A DNA stretch of 64,000 bases, from NCBI RefSeq assembly GCF_003583365.1, contig NZ_QXED01000005.1, positions 124,001 through 188,000 of the forward strand, given 5' to 3'. Under the pieces are notes generated by a model. That model was not told the origin of the DNA, did not search any database, and worked only from the letters and a program-made list of their open reading frames with translations. The position numbers and the translations under genes are program-made. Below are positions 16,268 through 24,969 of this stretch, in pieces. Positions within the stretch are counted from its first letter, which is position 1. Each line of letters opens with the position of its first letter. The stretch is from Fibrisoma montanum. Lineage in GTDB: Bacteria; Bacteroidota; Bacteroidia; Cytophagales; Spirosomataceae.

Positions 16268-17204
16268 CGACGGGTCCTGGGGCAGCGGCTCGTTCCCGGC
16301 CGGGACGAAGGTCTTTGCCATATTCTGTTCGAAAAAAATCAATGATCGCCTGCTTGTCGCGCCCGGCGTGGAAGTACACTTCCATCAGCTTGGCGTCGAC
16401 CAGGAAACGGTACCACAAGCCCTGCAAAAAGTGCCAGACCAGCCCTTTTTGCCCATCCAGAAACCCCAGCCGTATGATGTACCGATACAAAAAATACAAA
16501 AAAGGCCGGGTGAACAACGGCAGCGACGCGTATTGTATTTTGAAGAAACGGGTCCGTTGTTCCTGCGAGCCGAACAGCCGGGGCTCAACGCGTTCCGTGT
16601 TATCAAAATTATACTTGATATTCAACAGATCAATCACTTCGCGGATAGCATAATTATTATGTTTTTGTGTCCACCACGTTAAGTTATTGAGGTTGTGATC
16701 TACCAGATCGTGCTGAAAGTTAATGGGTTGGCCCTTCACGAGTTTGATGTGCTCGTCCATCCAGGTTTCTTCGCAGATGCCCTGATCCCGGCGCCAGAGC
16801 CGCATCAGCCAGATAGGGTAGTAGGTGCCGTGTTTGATCCAGCGGTTAAAGAAAAGCACCCGGCGCTTTACGTACACACCCGATACGTGCTCGGGCAGCG
16901 CCGGCAGCCGCTGGTTGATTTCCTGGGCCAGTTCCGGCAGCACGTATTCGTCGGCGTCCATCCGCATCAGCCAGCTGGTCTTAAACGGCGTGTGCGTAAT
17001 GCCAAAATTGAACTGGGTAGCATAATTGACCCAGGGATTCTGCACCACCACAGCCCCTAACGAACGGGCAATCTCAACGGTGCGGTCCGTAGAAAACGAG
17101 TCAACAATGAAAATCTTGTCCGTAAAAGGGTGCAGGCTCTGCACACACCGGGCAATGTGTTTTTCTTCGTTGTAGGTCAGAATAATGACTGATACGTCGG
17201 CCAT
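16224..17204 (-). CDS. Family 2 glycosyltransferase (WaaE/KdtX-like), 326 aa
   Basis: It starts MADVSVIILTYNEEKHIARC, with KIFIVDSFSTDRTVEIARSL and the catalytic MRMDADEYVLPEL segment (residues about 85-96), matching the LPS-core WaaE-like subgroup of GT2. C-terminal amphipathic or membrane-associated helices (FTRPFLYFLYRYIIRLGF, GLVWHFLQGLWYRF) are typical. The last 25 or so residues after FFRTEYGKDL are R/P/G-rich and overlap the acetyltransferase gene in another frame, so the natural end may once have been earlier. It is divergent from the esterase gene. The acceptor sugar is unknown. Confidence 0.85.
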   Translation of the reverse strand: MADVSVIILTYNEEKHIARCVQSLHPFTDKIFIVDSFSTDRTVEIARSLGAVVVQNPWVNYATQFNFGITHTPFKTSWLMRMDADEYVLPELAQEINQRLPALPEHVSGVYVKRRVLFFNRWIKHGTYYPIWLMRLWRRDQGICEETWMDEHIKLVKGQPINFQHDLVDHNLNNLTWWTQKHNNYAIREVIDLLNIKYNFDNTERVEPRLFGSQEQRTRFFKIQYASLPLFTRPFLYFLYRYIIRLGFLDGQKGLVWHFLQGLWYRFLVDAKLMEVYFHAGRDKQAIIDFFRTEYGKDLRPGRERAAAPGPVDGRNTGRPDRPVAL

Positions 17205-17234
17205 GCCCTGTTAACTACGTTTCCCGAATTACTT

Positions 17235-17242
17235 TATATTTG
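17235..17242 (+). promoter_or_regulatory. Candidate -7 element of the esterase gene
   Basis: TATATTTG fits the Bacteroidota -7 consensus TAnnTTTG and lies in the divergent spacer about 97 bases upstream of the ATG at 17339. A convincing -33 TTG at the usual distance is not obvious, so this is tentative. Confidence 0.35.
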
Positions 17243-17338
17243 CTTAGTTGTAACCAAAGCGCGGTCCGGCAACGGGAAACACTGCACGTCTTGATATTTA
17301 CTGCAATACTATTACTTTTTTTATACGAACGAAAGCCA

Positions 17339-19336
17339 ATGAAGCTACTTTACGCAAGTGTCTTATTGTTTTTATTCAATTTTCCAGCGAAAGGCCAGGT
17401 TACGTTCGAGAACTTGCCCCGGGACCTGCAACTCTATCCACGCGATGCTTCCAATCAGGCCGCAGTGATTGTAAACGGAAAAGTAACCGCTGCCGGCTTC
17501 CAGAAGATTGGGATGCAGGTGTTCCGGGAAGGGGTGCTGTCGGGCGTGATGAGCCAGACGCTGTCGCCCACGGCCGTCAACGCTGACTTCCGGCTGACGA
17601 CCACCATCAAGGCCGAGCGCGCGCAGTATGGGTTCAAGGTATTTTTATACAAAGGTGCCGATTCAACGCTGGTGGCCGAGCGCAACCGGGTTGTATGCGG
17701 GGATGTGATTTTGCTGCATGGCCAGTCGAATGCGCTGGCGCTGGCGGGGCTGGATGAGGCTTACAGTTTTAACTTCGATGATACGTACCTGCGGAACTGC
17801 ACGTATCCCTACGGCTCACTGAATATTCCGGGGGAGATGATGTGGTACTCCGCCAAAAACCCGTATGCCAGTGTCGGTGGCTTTGGCCTGACGCTGCAAA
17901 AGCTGATTCTGGATACGTATGGCATCCCGACCTGCATTATCAGCGAAGCCATTGGCGGCACGGGCATCGACGTACTGACGTTCCGCAACCCGGCCAACCA
18001 TGCTGACCTTCAGACGGCCTACGGTCGATTGCTGTACCGGGCGCGCTGGGCCAACGCCGAGAAACAGATCAAGGCGATTATCTGGAAGCAGGGCGAAAAC
18101 GAAGCCGGTAATAGGCCGGATAACTACCCGACCCTGTTCAAAACGTTCTACGATCAGCTTCGCGAGGATTACAACGACGCCAAAATCTACGTCGGCCAGA
18201 TCAATATCCTGGCCGACCGGGTCGATGCCGCGGCCGGGCTCCGGGATTTTCAGCGCCGGACGGGCCAGTTATTCAAAAACGTTGAAGCCGTTGCGACGGT
18301 CGGCACCATGAACATGGGCAACGACGGCATCCACTTCGGCGTGCAGGGCCATCAGCAGCTGGCGTTTGAGCAGTTCCGGTTGCTGGCGCGGGATGTGTAT
18401 GGGTCGAAAGACACGGCGCAGGTTAGCTCGCCGGATATCAGAAAGGTGTTCTACAACGCCCGGAAAGATTCGATTACGCTGGTTTTCAATGAAGGTATGC
18501 AGATGGTCTGGCCGCAGGATACGGCGTTTTATAACTTCGCCACGCAAACGAAGGTCTATAGCCGCAGCCTGAAGGATTATATATATCTGGACGGCAAGGC
18601 AGGCGACGTAACGGGCGGTGTTGCGGCCGGAAACCGCGTGACGCTCAGTCTGAAGCAGCCTGCATCGGCCAAAGCCATTCGGTACCTGCCGGCTTACTTC
18701 TCGGACCAGTACTCAAACTTTTACGACGGCCCAACGCTGCGAAACGCGCGGGGCATGCGGGCGCTGACGTTCGACAACGTAGCCATCGCAGATCTGATTT
18801 CGGCTGTGTCGACCCTGGCGGCCAAACCCGTTTCTGAGAAGCAGATTCAGCTGAACTGGACGGCTCCGGCCGGTGCGCAGCGAATCGTACTGGAGCGCTC
18901 CAACGGATCGCCGAACTCATTTACGACCATTGCCACCCTGAGCGGGACAACGGCCACCTACGCCGATGCGAACCTGCCCGATCCGCTGGGGACGTACTAT
19001 TACCGGCTGCGGGCCTTCAGCGACGTATCGGAGTCGCCGTACAGCAACGTAATCAGTGCGCGGCCCCTGGTGCTTGGCGTGGAACCGATGGCGCCGGTGG
19101 TTCGGCTGTATCCAAACCCGCTGGTTGCCGATCGTACGCTCCGCATCGAGGCCGACCAGACAATGTTCACCAGTCTGACCATCCGCGACGAACTGGGCCG
19201 GGCCGTCAAAGTCTGGAATGGCCGGGCCGCCAACTCGCTGACGGTCACACTCGATGAGCTGGAAGCCGGGTTCTACATTGCCGATTTGCAGACCAGCGAT
19301 CAGCGGACGCTTCGTCGGAAGGTGGTGGTTCGATAA
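17339..19336 (+). CDS. Secreted SGNH-type carbohydrate esterase with type IX sorting domain, 665 aa
   Basis: The ATG at 17339 yields signal peptide MKLLYASVLLFLFNFPAKGQ; the earlier in-frame start lacks one. VILLHGQSNALALAG is the block I Ser motif of sialate O-acetylesterase/CE6-like SGNH hydrolases, GGTGIDVLTF and WKQGENEAG are the internal blocks, and DGIHFGVQGHQQLA supplies the Asp and His. A beta domain and a fibronectin type III-like domain (LAAKPVSEKQIQLNWTAP to YYYRLRAFSDVSESPYS) follow. The last 80 residues (VVRLYPNPLV to RRKVVVR) are a type A T9SS C-terminal domain. It probably removes acyl groups from surface or environmental glycans. It starts a plus-strand set of three sugar-modification genes. 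Confidence 0.87.
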   Translation: MKLLYASVLLFLFNFPAKGQVTFENLPRDLQLYPRDASNQAAVIVNGKVTAAGFQKIGMQVFREGVLSGVMSQTLSPTAVNADFRLTTTIKAERAQYGFKVFLYKGADSTLVAERNRVVCGDVILLHGQSNALALAGLDEAYSFNFDDTYLRNCTYPYGSLNIPGEMMWYSAKNPYASVGGFGLTLQKLILDTYGIPTCIISEAIGGTGIDVLTFRNPANHADLQTAYGRLLYRARWANAEKQIKAIIWKQGENEAGNRPDNYPTLFKTFYDQLREDYNDAKIYVGQINILADRVDAAAGLRDFQRRTGQLFKNVEAVATVGTMNMGNDGIHFGVQGHQQLAFEQFRLLARDVYGSKDTAQVSSPDIRKVFYNARKDSITLVFNEGMQMVWPQDTAFYNFATQTKVYSRSLKDYIYLDGKAGDVTGGVAAGNRVTLSLKQPASAKAIRYLPAYFSDQYSNFYDGPTLRNARGMRALTFDNVAIADLISAVSTLAAKPVSEKQIQLNWTAPAGAQRIVLERSNGSPNSFTTIATLSGTTATYADANLPDPLGTYYYRLRAFSDVSESPYSNVISARPLVLGVEPMAPVVRLYPNPLVADRTLRIEADQTMFTSLTIRDELGRAVKVWNGRAANSLTVTLDELEAGFYIADLQTSDQRTLRRKVVVR

Positions 19337-19352
19337 GAAACACGGCTTGGCT

Positions 19353-19383
19353 TTGCGCCGGACTTTGTAATTTTACGGCGCAA
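19353..19383. terminator. Hairpin between the esterase and formyltransferase genes
   Basis: TTGCGCCG (19353-19360) pairs perfectly with CGGCGCAA (19376-19383), 8 bp around a 15-nt AT-rich loop, 17 bases past the esterase stop codon. It lacks a T tract after the stem, so it may weaken rather than stop transcription. Confidence 0.4.
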
Positions 19384-19404
19384 CCAGTCTCATCTACCCT
19401 GTTT

Positions 19405-20169
19405 ATGCGTTTGGTCATCTTAACTCAGGACGATCCGTTTTACCTCGCCCGCAACATTGATTATTTCCTGAAAAAACTACCGCCCTACGCCGAAGTCGTC
19501 GCTACGGTCGTGTTCGACGTATCGCCTTTCGGTAAGCGCGAACGGTTTACGGATAAAATGAAGAAGACCTACGAAATCTTCGGATTGCCCTTTTTCGTTC
19601 GGTATGGGTTTAAATTCCTGAGCTCAAAACTGGACAGCCGCAACAACGTGCGCAAAGTGCTGGCCGCCCGGGGCATACCGTTCATTGAGATCGAAGGGAA
19701 CATCAACAAAGACGAAAATCTGGAGAAAATCCGGTCGTACAAACCCGACCTGCTGGTGTCCATAGCGGGCAATCAGATCTTCAAACGCAAACTGCTGGAC
19801 GTAGCAACTCACGGCTGTATTAACCTCCATACGGCCCTGCTGCCGAAATACCGGGGACTGATGCCGTCGTTCTGGGTGCTGAAAAACGGCGAAACCCATA
19901 CCGGGGTATCGGTATTTTTTGTAGACGAAGGCATTGACAGTGGCCCGATTTTGGTGCAGAAAAAAGTAGAGATCGGTGGCCGCTCGCAGGAGCAGCTGAT
20001 TAAAGACACGAAGCTGATCGGTATGGACGCAATCGTCGAATCAATTGAAAAAATCCATTCGGGTAACTACGAGCTGATCGAGAACGATGCGTCGCAGATG
20101 ACGTACTTCTCGTTCCCGACGCGCGAGGATGTAAAAGCGTTTCAGGCGGCCGGAAAACGGTTCTATTAA
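19405..20169 (+). CDS. Formyltransferase-fold enzyme, likely sugar N-formyltransferase, 254 aa
   Basis: The core resembles methionyl-tRNA formyltransferase and the sugar N-formyltransferases: PDLLVSIAGNQIF, then CINLHTALLPKYRGLMPSFW containing the N-x-H-T-x-LP-x-YRG catalytic motif (Asn and His near residues 140-142), and VDEGIDSGPILVQKKVEI containing the catalytic Asp. It lacks the C-terminal tRNA-binding domain of Fmt, is shorter, and sits inside a polysaccharide locus that also has a DegT aminotransferase. It is therefore likely to formylate an amino-sugar nucleotide with N10-formyltetrahydrofolate. The exact substrate is unknown. The polysaccharide deacetylase gene follows at 87 bases on the same strand. 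Confidence 0.8.
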   Translation: MRLVILTQDDPFYLARNIDYFLKKLPPYAEVVATVVFDVSPFGKRERFTDKMKKTYEIFGLPFFVRYGFKFLSSKLDSRNNVRKVLAARGIPFIEIEGNINKDENLEKIRSYKPDLLVSIAGNQIFKRKLLDVATHGCINLHTALLPKYRGLMPSFWVLKNGETHTGVSVFFVDEGIDSGPILVQKKVEIGGRSQEQLIKDTKLIGMDAIVESIEKIHSGNYELIENDASQMTYFSFPTREDVKAFQAAGKRFY

Positions 20170-20218
20170 TCCGCCGGGAAGCGCACCATCAGCGGGTTGA
20201 GGGCAGGCCTGGTTCAGG

Positions 20219-20236
20219 GCCGGCTTTTCAGCCGGC
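20219..20236. terminator. Short GC hairpin before the deacetylase gene
   Basis: GCCGGCT (20219-20225), loop TTTC, AGCCGGC (20230-20236) form a 7-bp stem 20 bases upstream of the deacetylase start codon. It could sit in the leader and affect translation, or mark processing between the two genes. Confidence 0.35.
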
Positions 20237-20256
20237 TACTTGTCCAACTAAAAAAC

Positions 20257-21108
20257 ATGAATATTCTCACGTTCGATATAGAGGAGTGGTTTCATATTCT
20301 GGATAACGCGTCGACGCGGACCGAAGCCGAATGGAGCCGGTACGAAACGCGTATTTACGCCAATATGGACCGGATTTTCCAGCTGCTGGATGAAACCAAC
20401 AGCCGGGCTACGTTCTTTTGCCTGGGCTGGGTGGCCGATAAGCACCCCGACGTGATCCGGCGGATCGACGCGGCCGGGTATGAGGTAGCTACGCACTCGT
20501 ACGCTCATCAACTGGCGTATGAACAGACGCCCCAGGAGTTTCAGGCGGATCTGGAGCGGTCGATTAAACACCTGCAGGATATCACCGGCAAAAAAGTACG
20601 TTCGTACCGCGCTCCCGGTTTTTCGGTGAAGGAATTTAACCGCTGGGTGTTCCCAATCCTGCTTGAACAGGGTATTGAGATTGACTGTTCCGTGTTTTCG
20701 GCTCCCCGCGCCCACGGGGGAGACGCCACTCTGGGCGTTGTGAAACCCAGTTATCTGAACGTGAAAGGGGCGCTGCTGAAGGAGTTTCCGATCAACACGG
20801 CCAGCGTGCTGGGACAGCATTTTATCTTTTCTGGCGGAGGGTATTTTCGCCTGTTGCCCTACGGAGCCATCAGGCAGTTCATGCGGCAGTCGGACTACGT
20901 CATGACGTATTTCCATCCCCGTGATTTTGATGCTGAGCAGCCTATGATCCCGGGCCTGAGCCGGATGCGGCAGTTCAAGTCCTACTACGGTCTGAAAGGC
21001 TGCTGGCCCAAACTGCGGCAGTTGTTAACCGAATTCACGTTCGTGGACGTAGCCGACGCCGAAAAGCAGGTCGACTGGTCGACTGTCCGGACCCGAACCA
21101 TCGCGTAG
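20257..21108 (+). CDS. Polysaccharide deacetylase (NodB fold, DUF3473-type), 283 aa
   Basis: I chose the ATG at 20257, MNILTFDIEEWFHIL, because TFDIEEWFH is the conserved N terminus of this group and supplies the catalytic Asp-Glu pair. Further NodB motifs are RATFFCLGWVADKHP, YEVATHSYAHQ (metal-binding H-S-x-x-H), SYRAPGFS and YFHPRDFD. The best-known relatives are the deacetylases of exosortase/XrtA exopolysaccharide loci. The enzyme removes N-acetyl groups from a glycan or lipid-linked sugar. It has no signal peptide, so it probably acts on a cytoplasmic or membrane intermediate. It is convergent with the large minus-strand operon with only 3 bases between stop codons. Confidence 0.9.
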   Translation: MNILTFDIEEWFHILDNASTRTEAEWSRYETRIYANMDRIFQLLDETNSRATFFCLGWVADKHPDVIRRIDAAGYEVATHSYAHQLAYEQTPQEFQADLERSIKHLQDITGKKVRSYRAPGFSVKEFNRWVFPILLEQGIEIDCSVFSAPRAHGGDATLGVVKPSYLNVKGALLKEFPINTASVLGQHFIFSGGGYFRLLPYGAIRQFMRQSDYVMTYFHPRDFDAEQPMIPGLSRMRQFKSYYGLKGCWPKLRQLLTEFTFVDVADAEKQVDWSTVRTRTIA

Positions 21109-21111
21109 CCC

Positions 21112-22263
21112 TTACGGTTTCTTCACCACTTTCGTGTACGCATCGAGTAGTCGTTTGGCCACTACGTCGATGTCGTACTGGGCCCGCAGCAGGGCCGTTG
21201 CATTCTGGCTGATCCGGTGCCGCAGGGCGTCGTCGGCGAGTATGCGTTCCAGACCGGCCCGAACGCCGTCGGGCGTTAACTCAACCAGTTGGGCGGCCTC
21301 GTGCTGGCGGATGGTTTCGCCAAACCCTACCCGGTCTGAAACGAGCGTAGGGGTTCCGGCGGCCATCGCTTCGAGTACGGCCATCGAAAAACCCTCCGAA
21401 TAGGACGGCAGCGTAAACAGGTCGGCATCGGCAAGGGCCGCTTTCTTATCATCGCCGGTCAGCATACCAACCAGCCGCATCGACTCGCCCAGATTATGCT
21501 GCTCAATGAACTGGCGGGTGGCTTCGCCATACCCATCGTCGGAGCCGGCCAGAGCCAGCACGGTATCGGGGTGCTGGCGCACGTAATCGCGGAAAGCCGG
21601 CAAGAGTAAATCAAGGCCCTTTTTGCTGTTCAGCCGACTCATGAACAGCACCAGTTTGCGATCGGTGGGCAGGCCGAATTTTGCCCGGAACAGACCTTTC
21701 GGCGGTAGCTGAGCAAAGTCGCTCAGCTTTACCCCGTTTGGTATAATCACTACGTTCGGGTGCTGAAAACCAAAATACCGAAGCAGGTCCTGCTGCTCGT
21801 CGGTGTTGTTGATGTGTACAACGTCGGCCCGGCGTAAAAAGGCTTTCTGCGCCAAACCGTCGATCAGCTTCTTTTTCCACTGGTTATGCGCATAGACCCA
21901 GCGATCGAGTACGCCGTGGATAGTCACTACCTTGGCTACCTGCTTATCCACCATGAACGGAGCCAGCGTACCGAAATGCCATAGGCCGTGGCAATGAATG
22001 ACATCGTATTCGTGAACGTGTTTGCGGAGGTAGTCAAACAGTTCGCCCGATACCTCCCGAAAGAAACGGCTGATGACCGGTGTTCGCCGGCACAAAATCA
22101 GTCGGGCACCCTCAGGAACGGGATACGGTTTTTCGCCGGGCGAGTAGGGACTCAGTATATCGACCGAGTGGCCGTAGCGAAGGACAACCTGAGTGTGATC
22201 GAAGATAATTTTAGGCGGGCCCCCGGCTTCCCAGGTGTAGGCGCAGATGTTCAGAATTCGCAT
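21112..22263 (-). CDS. Family 4 glycosyltransferase, 383 aa
   Basis: A GT-B enzyme. The N-terminal Rossmann half contains GGPPKIIFDHTQVVLR and DVIHCHGLWHFGTLAP. The C-terminal donor-binding half contains KLVLFMSRLNSKKGLDLLLPAF, LALAGSDDGYG and the E-x7-E signature SYSEGFSMAVLEAMAAGTP. It is a retaining transferase, working on a lipid-linked oligosaccharide in the cytoplasm. It is the last gene of the 22-kb minus-strand operon, 14 bases after another GT4 gene. Convergent to the deacetylase gene. Confidence 0.92.
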   Translation of the reverse strand: MRILNICAYTWEAGGPPKIIFDHTQVVLRYGHSVDILSPYSPGEKPYPVPEGARLILCRRTPVISRFFREVSGELFDYLRKHVHEYDVIHCHGLWHFGTLAPFMVDKQVAKVVTIHGVLDRWVYAHNQWKKKLIDGLAQKAFLRRADVVHINNTDEQQDLLRYFGFQHPNVVIIPNGVKLSDFAQLPPKGLFRAKFGLPTDRKLVLFMSRLNSKKGLDLLLPAFRDYVRQHPDTVLALAGSDDGYGEATRQFIEQHNLGESMRLVGMLTGDDKKAALADADLFTLPSYSEGFSMAVLEAMAAGTPTLVSDRVGFGETIRQHEAAQLVELTPDGVRAGLERILADDALRHRISQNATALLRAQYDIDVVAKRLLDAYTKVVKKP

Positions 22264-22277
22264 GAGCCGCGAAATAA

Positions 22278-23462
22278 TCAGGTGCGTACCGTTTTTACAA
22301 ATCCATCGAGCATTTCCCGCGCAACGGCCTCGGGCGCGTAGGGGGCAATCGTCTGCCGGGCGGCTTCGCCCATCCGCGTTTCGCTGACCGTACCGTTCAT
22401 GAACTCGACCAGGTGGCGCGTCAGTTCCTCAGGCTGATCGGGGTTAAATACCAGGCCGTTCTCGCCGTGACGCAACAAATCCCGCACGCAGCCGCAGCGG
22501 TCGGAAACCAGCACGGGCAGGCCGCACACCATTGCTTCGTTAACAACCAGTCCCCACGGCTCCGACCGGCTGGGCAGGACCAATACGTTCGCCAGGGCCA
22601 GCACCTCGGGCACCTGATACCAGGGGCGGCCGGGCAGAAGCGTAACAAAGTTAGCTAGTCCCAGTGCGTTGATCTGCTGCTCAAGTACGTCGTGTTCAGG
22701 GCCATCGCCGAGCAGGATCAACCCCCAGGCTCCGGCCCGAAACGATTGCCGCTGCGCATCGGCGAAGGCGGTTAGCAGGGCCGGCAGGTTTTTGAACCCA
22801 ATCAGCCGCCCAACAAAGATAAAGTTATTCGGGCGCAGGCCGAGCGTCTGCTGCTGCGCCGACCGCCTGGGAAGAGCACGTTGATGGGCGGCCAGTAATG
22901 CGTCGTTATCGACCGCGTTTTTCCGGACAAGTACGCGTCCCGGCGCTACGCCAAGGCCAATAAGGTAATCGGCCGACTGACTGCCGAAACAAAAGAAACC
23001 GTCGCACTGGCCAATGATCCAGCGTTTCAGGCGTTCTTTCCACCCCCCGCGCTGGTGGTCGGCGGCCGTGCTTTCGTTCTGCATCACCACCCGAATGCCG
23101 CGTCGTTTAGCCCAGAGCAGCAGGGCCAGCTGCGCCGGATCGTAGTACCCTGTCAGGTTGATGACATCGGGGCGATAAGCCTTGGCTTCCCGCAGGAGCG
23201 CCTGCGTCCGTTCCAGTACGCTCACATCTTCCAGAAAGCGATCAAATAGGAGTGTATAGGTGTACGCGTACGTCGGCGCTGAGGGCTGACCGGCCGACGT
23301 ACCGGCAGCGGCTTCCAGGCCGGCCCGGGAGCGCTCATTGCGGGCGATCTGCAACACCCGAAGGTCAACGTCGGGCTGGGCGTCGACCAGCCGCTGCAGC
23401 GCCTGAAAGACACTGGATTTATAATGCGCCCAGAGAATGTTGTGAACGATCAGGATTCTCAT
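22278..23462 (-). CDS. Family 4 glycosyltransferase, 394 aa
   Basis: A GT-B enzyme starting MRILIVHNILWAHYKSSVFQ. Donor-site motifs are NNFIFVGRLIGFKNLPALL, LILLGDGPEHDVLE and SRSEPWGLVVNEAMVCGLPV with the E-x7-E pair. The start codon overlaps the stop codon of the polymerase-like gene in an ATGA arrangement, indicating translational coupling. Sequence outside the motifs differs clearly from the next GT4, so the two probably add different sugars. Confidence 0.92.
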   Translation of the reverse strand: MRILIVHNILWAHYKSSVFQALQRLVDAQPDVDLRVLQIARNERSRAGLEAAAGTSAGQPSAPTYAYTYTLLFDRFLEDVSVLERTQALLREAKAYRPDVINLTGYYDPAQLALLLWAKRRGIRVVMQNESTAADHQRGGWKERLKRWIIGQCDGFFCFGSQSADYLIGLGVAPGRVLVRKNAVDNDALLAAHQRALPRRSAQQQTLGLRPNNFIFVGRLIGFKNLPALLTAFADAQRQSFRAGAWGLILLGDGPEHDVLEQQINALGLANFVTLLPGRPWYQVPEVLALANVLVLPSRSEPWGLVVNEAMVCGLPVLVSDRCGCVRDLLRHGENGLVFNPDQPEELTRHLVEFMNGTVSETRMGEAARQTIAPYAPEAVAREMLDGFVKTVRT

Positions 23463-24841
23463 CGGGTCGGCTGCCCGTTTGCGACCACCTGGTATTGCTC
23501 TTCATTGAGAAGGGGCGGTCGGTTGGACAGATAGGCCGGAAATAAATGTTCAACGCCCATAAATCGAATCATCATAGCGAGCGGAAACCAGAAGGATATT
23601 TCATACGGTCGGCCGTTGGTAAACAACTGTACCATCAGCAGGGTGAAGAAATACGCCAGGAACGTATTGAGCGGATTGGGGTTCGTACGCATGACCCGAA
23701 CTGAATAATAAACGGCCATGGCATTCAGGCCACCGAAGAGAATAAAGCCTAGTATGCCCTGATTCGTCAGGGCTTCGATCACCGGTATGTCGAGGTACAG
23801 GTACTTATAGCCGTAGCCCAGAATGAGCTTGTACTGGTGCCCGACGAGAACATTATTAAGAAACGTGGCACTGACGGATCGGTTGGCCGCCGACCCATCC
23901 AGCACGGCTTTATAATCGGCTCCTTTCGCTTTCATGCCCAGCAGGGCGTACACGTTCTCCATATTTCGTTCAATGAAAGCCACCACGTACCCGTACAGGA
24001 CGGCGTAGGCATCGTAATACTTGCGAAAGAAGAACATAAGCCCGATAATGCCCAGGCAGACGGTAATGATCGGTAAGGGCTTGAACAGCCCTTTGACTAC
24101 CGTCCGGATCTGGGCCGGCCGCACGTTAAACCACAGGAAAAACGTAATGGCAATAATGAGCGCTACAACGCTCGACCGGGTCTGGGTCAGGACCAGGATG
24201 GCCAGACTGAAAACACCCGAGAAAAAGCAGAACAGCCGAATCAGGAAGTTGGTCTGCGGGCGAACCATCCAGATCGCACACGCCACAATGCTCATAAAGG
24301 CATTGCGCGAAAACGCATGTGGGTTGCCCGAGGCTTCGTCGCCCTCGCCCAAAACGATGGTGGCCCGCATCCCGATTACCCAGTTCGGGTTTGTCAGCAG
24401 GGCATACACCAGGGCCAGGTTGGATACGAGCGTGAACAGGATCACAACCGGAATGAAGACCCGAATGATGTCGTTCGGGATGCTGATGAGCAGAAACAGG
24501 AAAATGATCACGTAAGCGAAGTAGATCATATCCTTAGTGAAGTCCGTAACCTGCGGATACGGGTTGAACAGGTACATGTACGCGATGCAGAACAGCAGGA
24601 ACGTGATCCCCATCCAGAACATGGTGATGTTGGGCCGGTACAGCCGGCGCAGTATGGTGAACGGTACCATCAGCACCAGCCCCATGGCCAGGGCTACGGC
24701 CGTAAACATGGTGCTACCGGGGGCTAATCGCAGCTCGTCGCGAAAGAAAAAGATCAGCGGGTAACCATCCAGCAGGATGCAGATACCCAGGACCATTCGC
24801 ATGTAGTCGAGCGTCTGCAAAAAATATAGGAGTTTTCTCAT
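23459..24841 (-). CDS. O-antigen polymerase/ligase-like membrane protein (Wzy/WaaL type), 460 aa
   Basis: Hydropathy by eye shows about ten to eleven transmembrane segments (for example MGLVLMVPFTIL, MGITFLLFCIAYMYLF, VIIFLFLLISIP). A large extracytoplasmic loop lies between about residues 280 and 350 (FIERNMENVYALLG to GHQYKLILGYGYKYLY), then further membrane helices. This organisation, with the short arginine-bearing motif TRSSVVALIIAI before it, fits the Wzy_C/O-antigen ligase superfamily, in which sequence is poorly conserved. It could polymerise repeat units or ligate them to a lipid core. The locus also encodes a Wzm/Wzt exporter, so a ligase-type role is possible. A 128-base gap precedes it. 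Confidence 0.7.
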   Translation of the reverse strand: MRKLLYFLQTLDYMRMVLGICILLDGYPLIFFFRDELRLAPGSTMFTAVALAMGLVLMVPFTILRRLYRPNITMFWMGITFLLFCIAYMYLFNPYPQVTDFTKDMIYFAYVIIFLFLLISIPNDIIRVFIPVVILFTLVSNLALVYALLTNPNWVIGMRATIVLGEGDEASGNPHAFSRNAFMSIVACAIWMVRPQTNFLIRLFCFFSGVFSLAILVLTQTRSSVVALIIAITFFLWFNVRPAQIRTVVKGLFKPLPIITVCLGIIGLMFFFRKYYDAYAVLYGYVVAFIERNMENVYALLGMKAKGADYKAVLDGSAANRSVSATFLNNVLVGHQYKLILGYGYKYLYLDIPVIEALTNQGILGFILFGGLNAMAVYYSVRVMRTNPNPLNTFLAYFFTLLMVQLFTNGRPYEISFWFPLAMMIRFMGVEHLFPAYLSNRPPLLNEEQYQVVANGQPTR

Positions 24842-24969
24842 GAATCAGTCCGTTTCCAAACGCTGCCTGTATAACGAATGAGTTTGTACTTTTCGTAGAA
24901 AACAGGCCCGCAAAAATACACTTTGTGCCGCTAAAACCAAGATGGCACTGGCTGAACTGAGCCTGTGAC

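Noticed and set aside
16224-16321. Frameshift joining the GT2 and acetyltransferase genes
   Set aside because: Both proteins are complete with their own conserved ends; the overlap is better explained by an extended C-terminal tail of the GT2.
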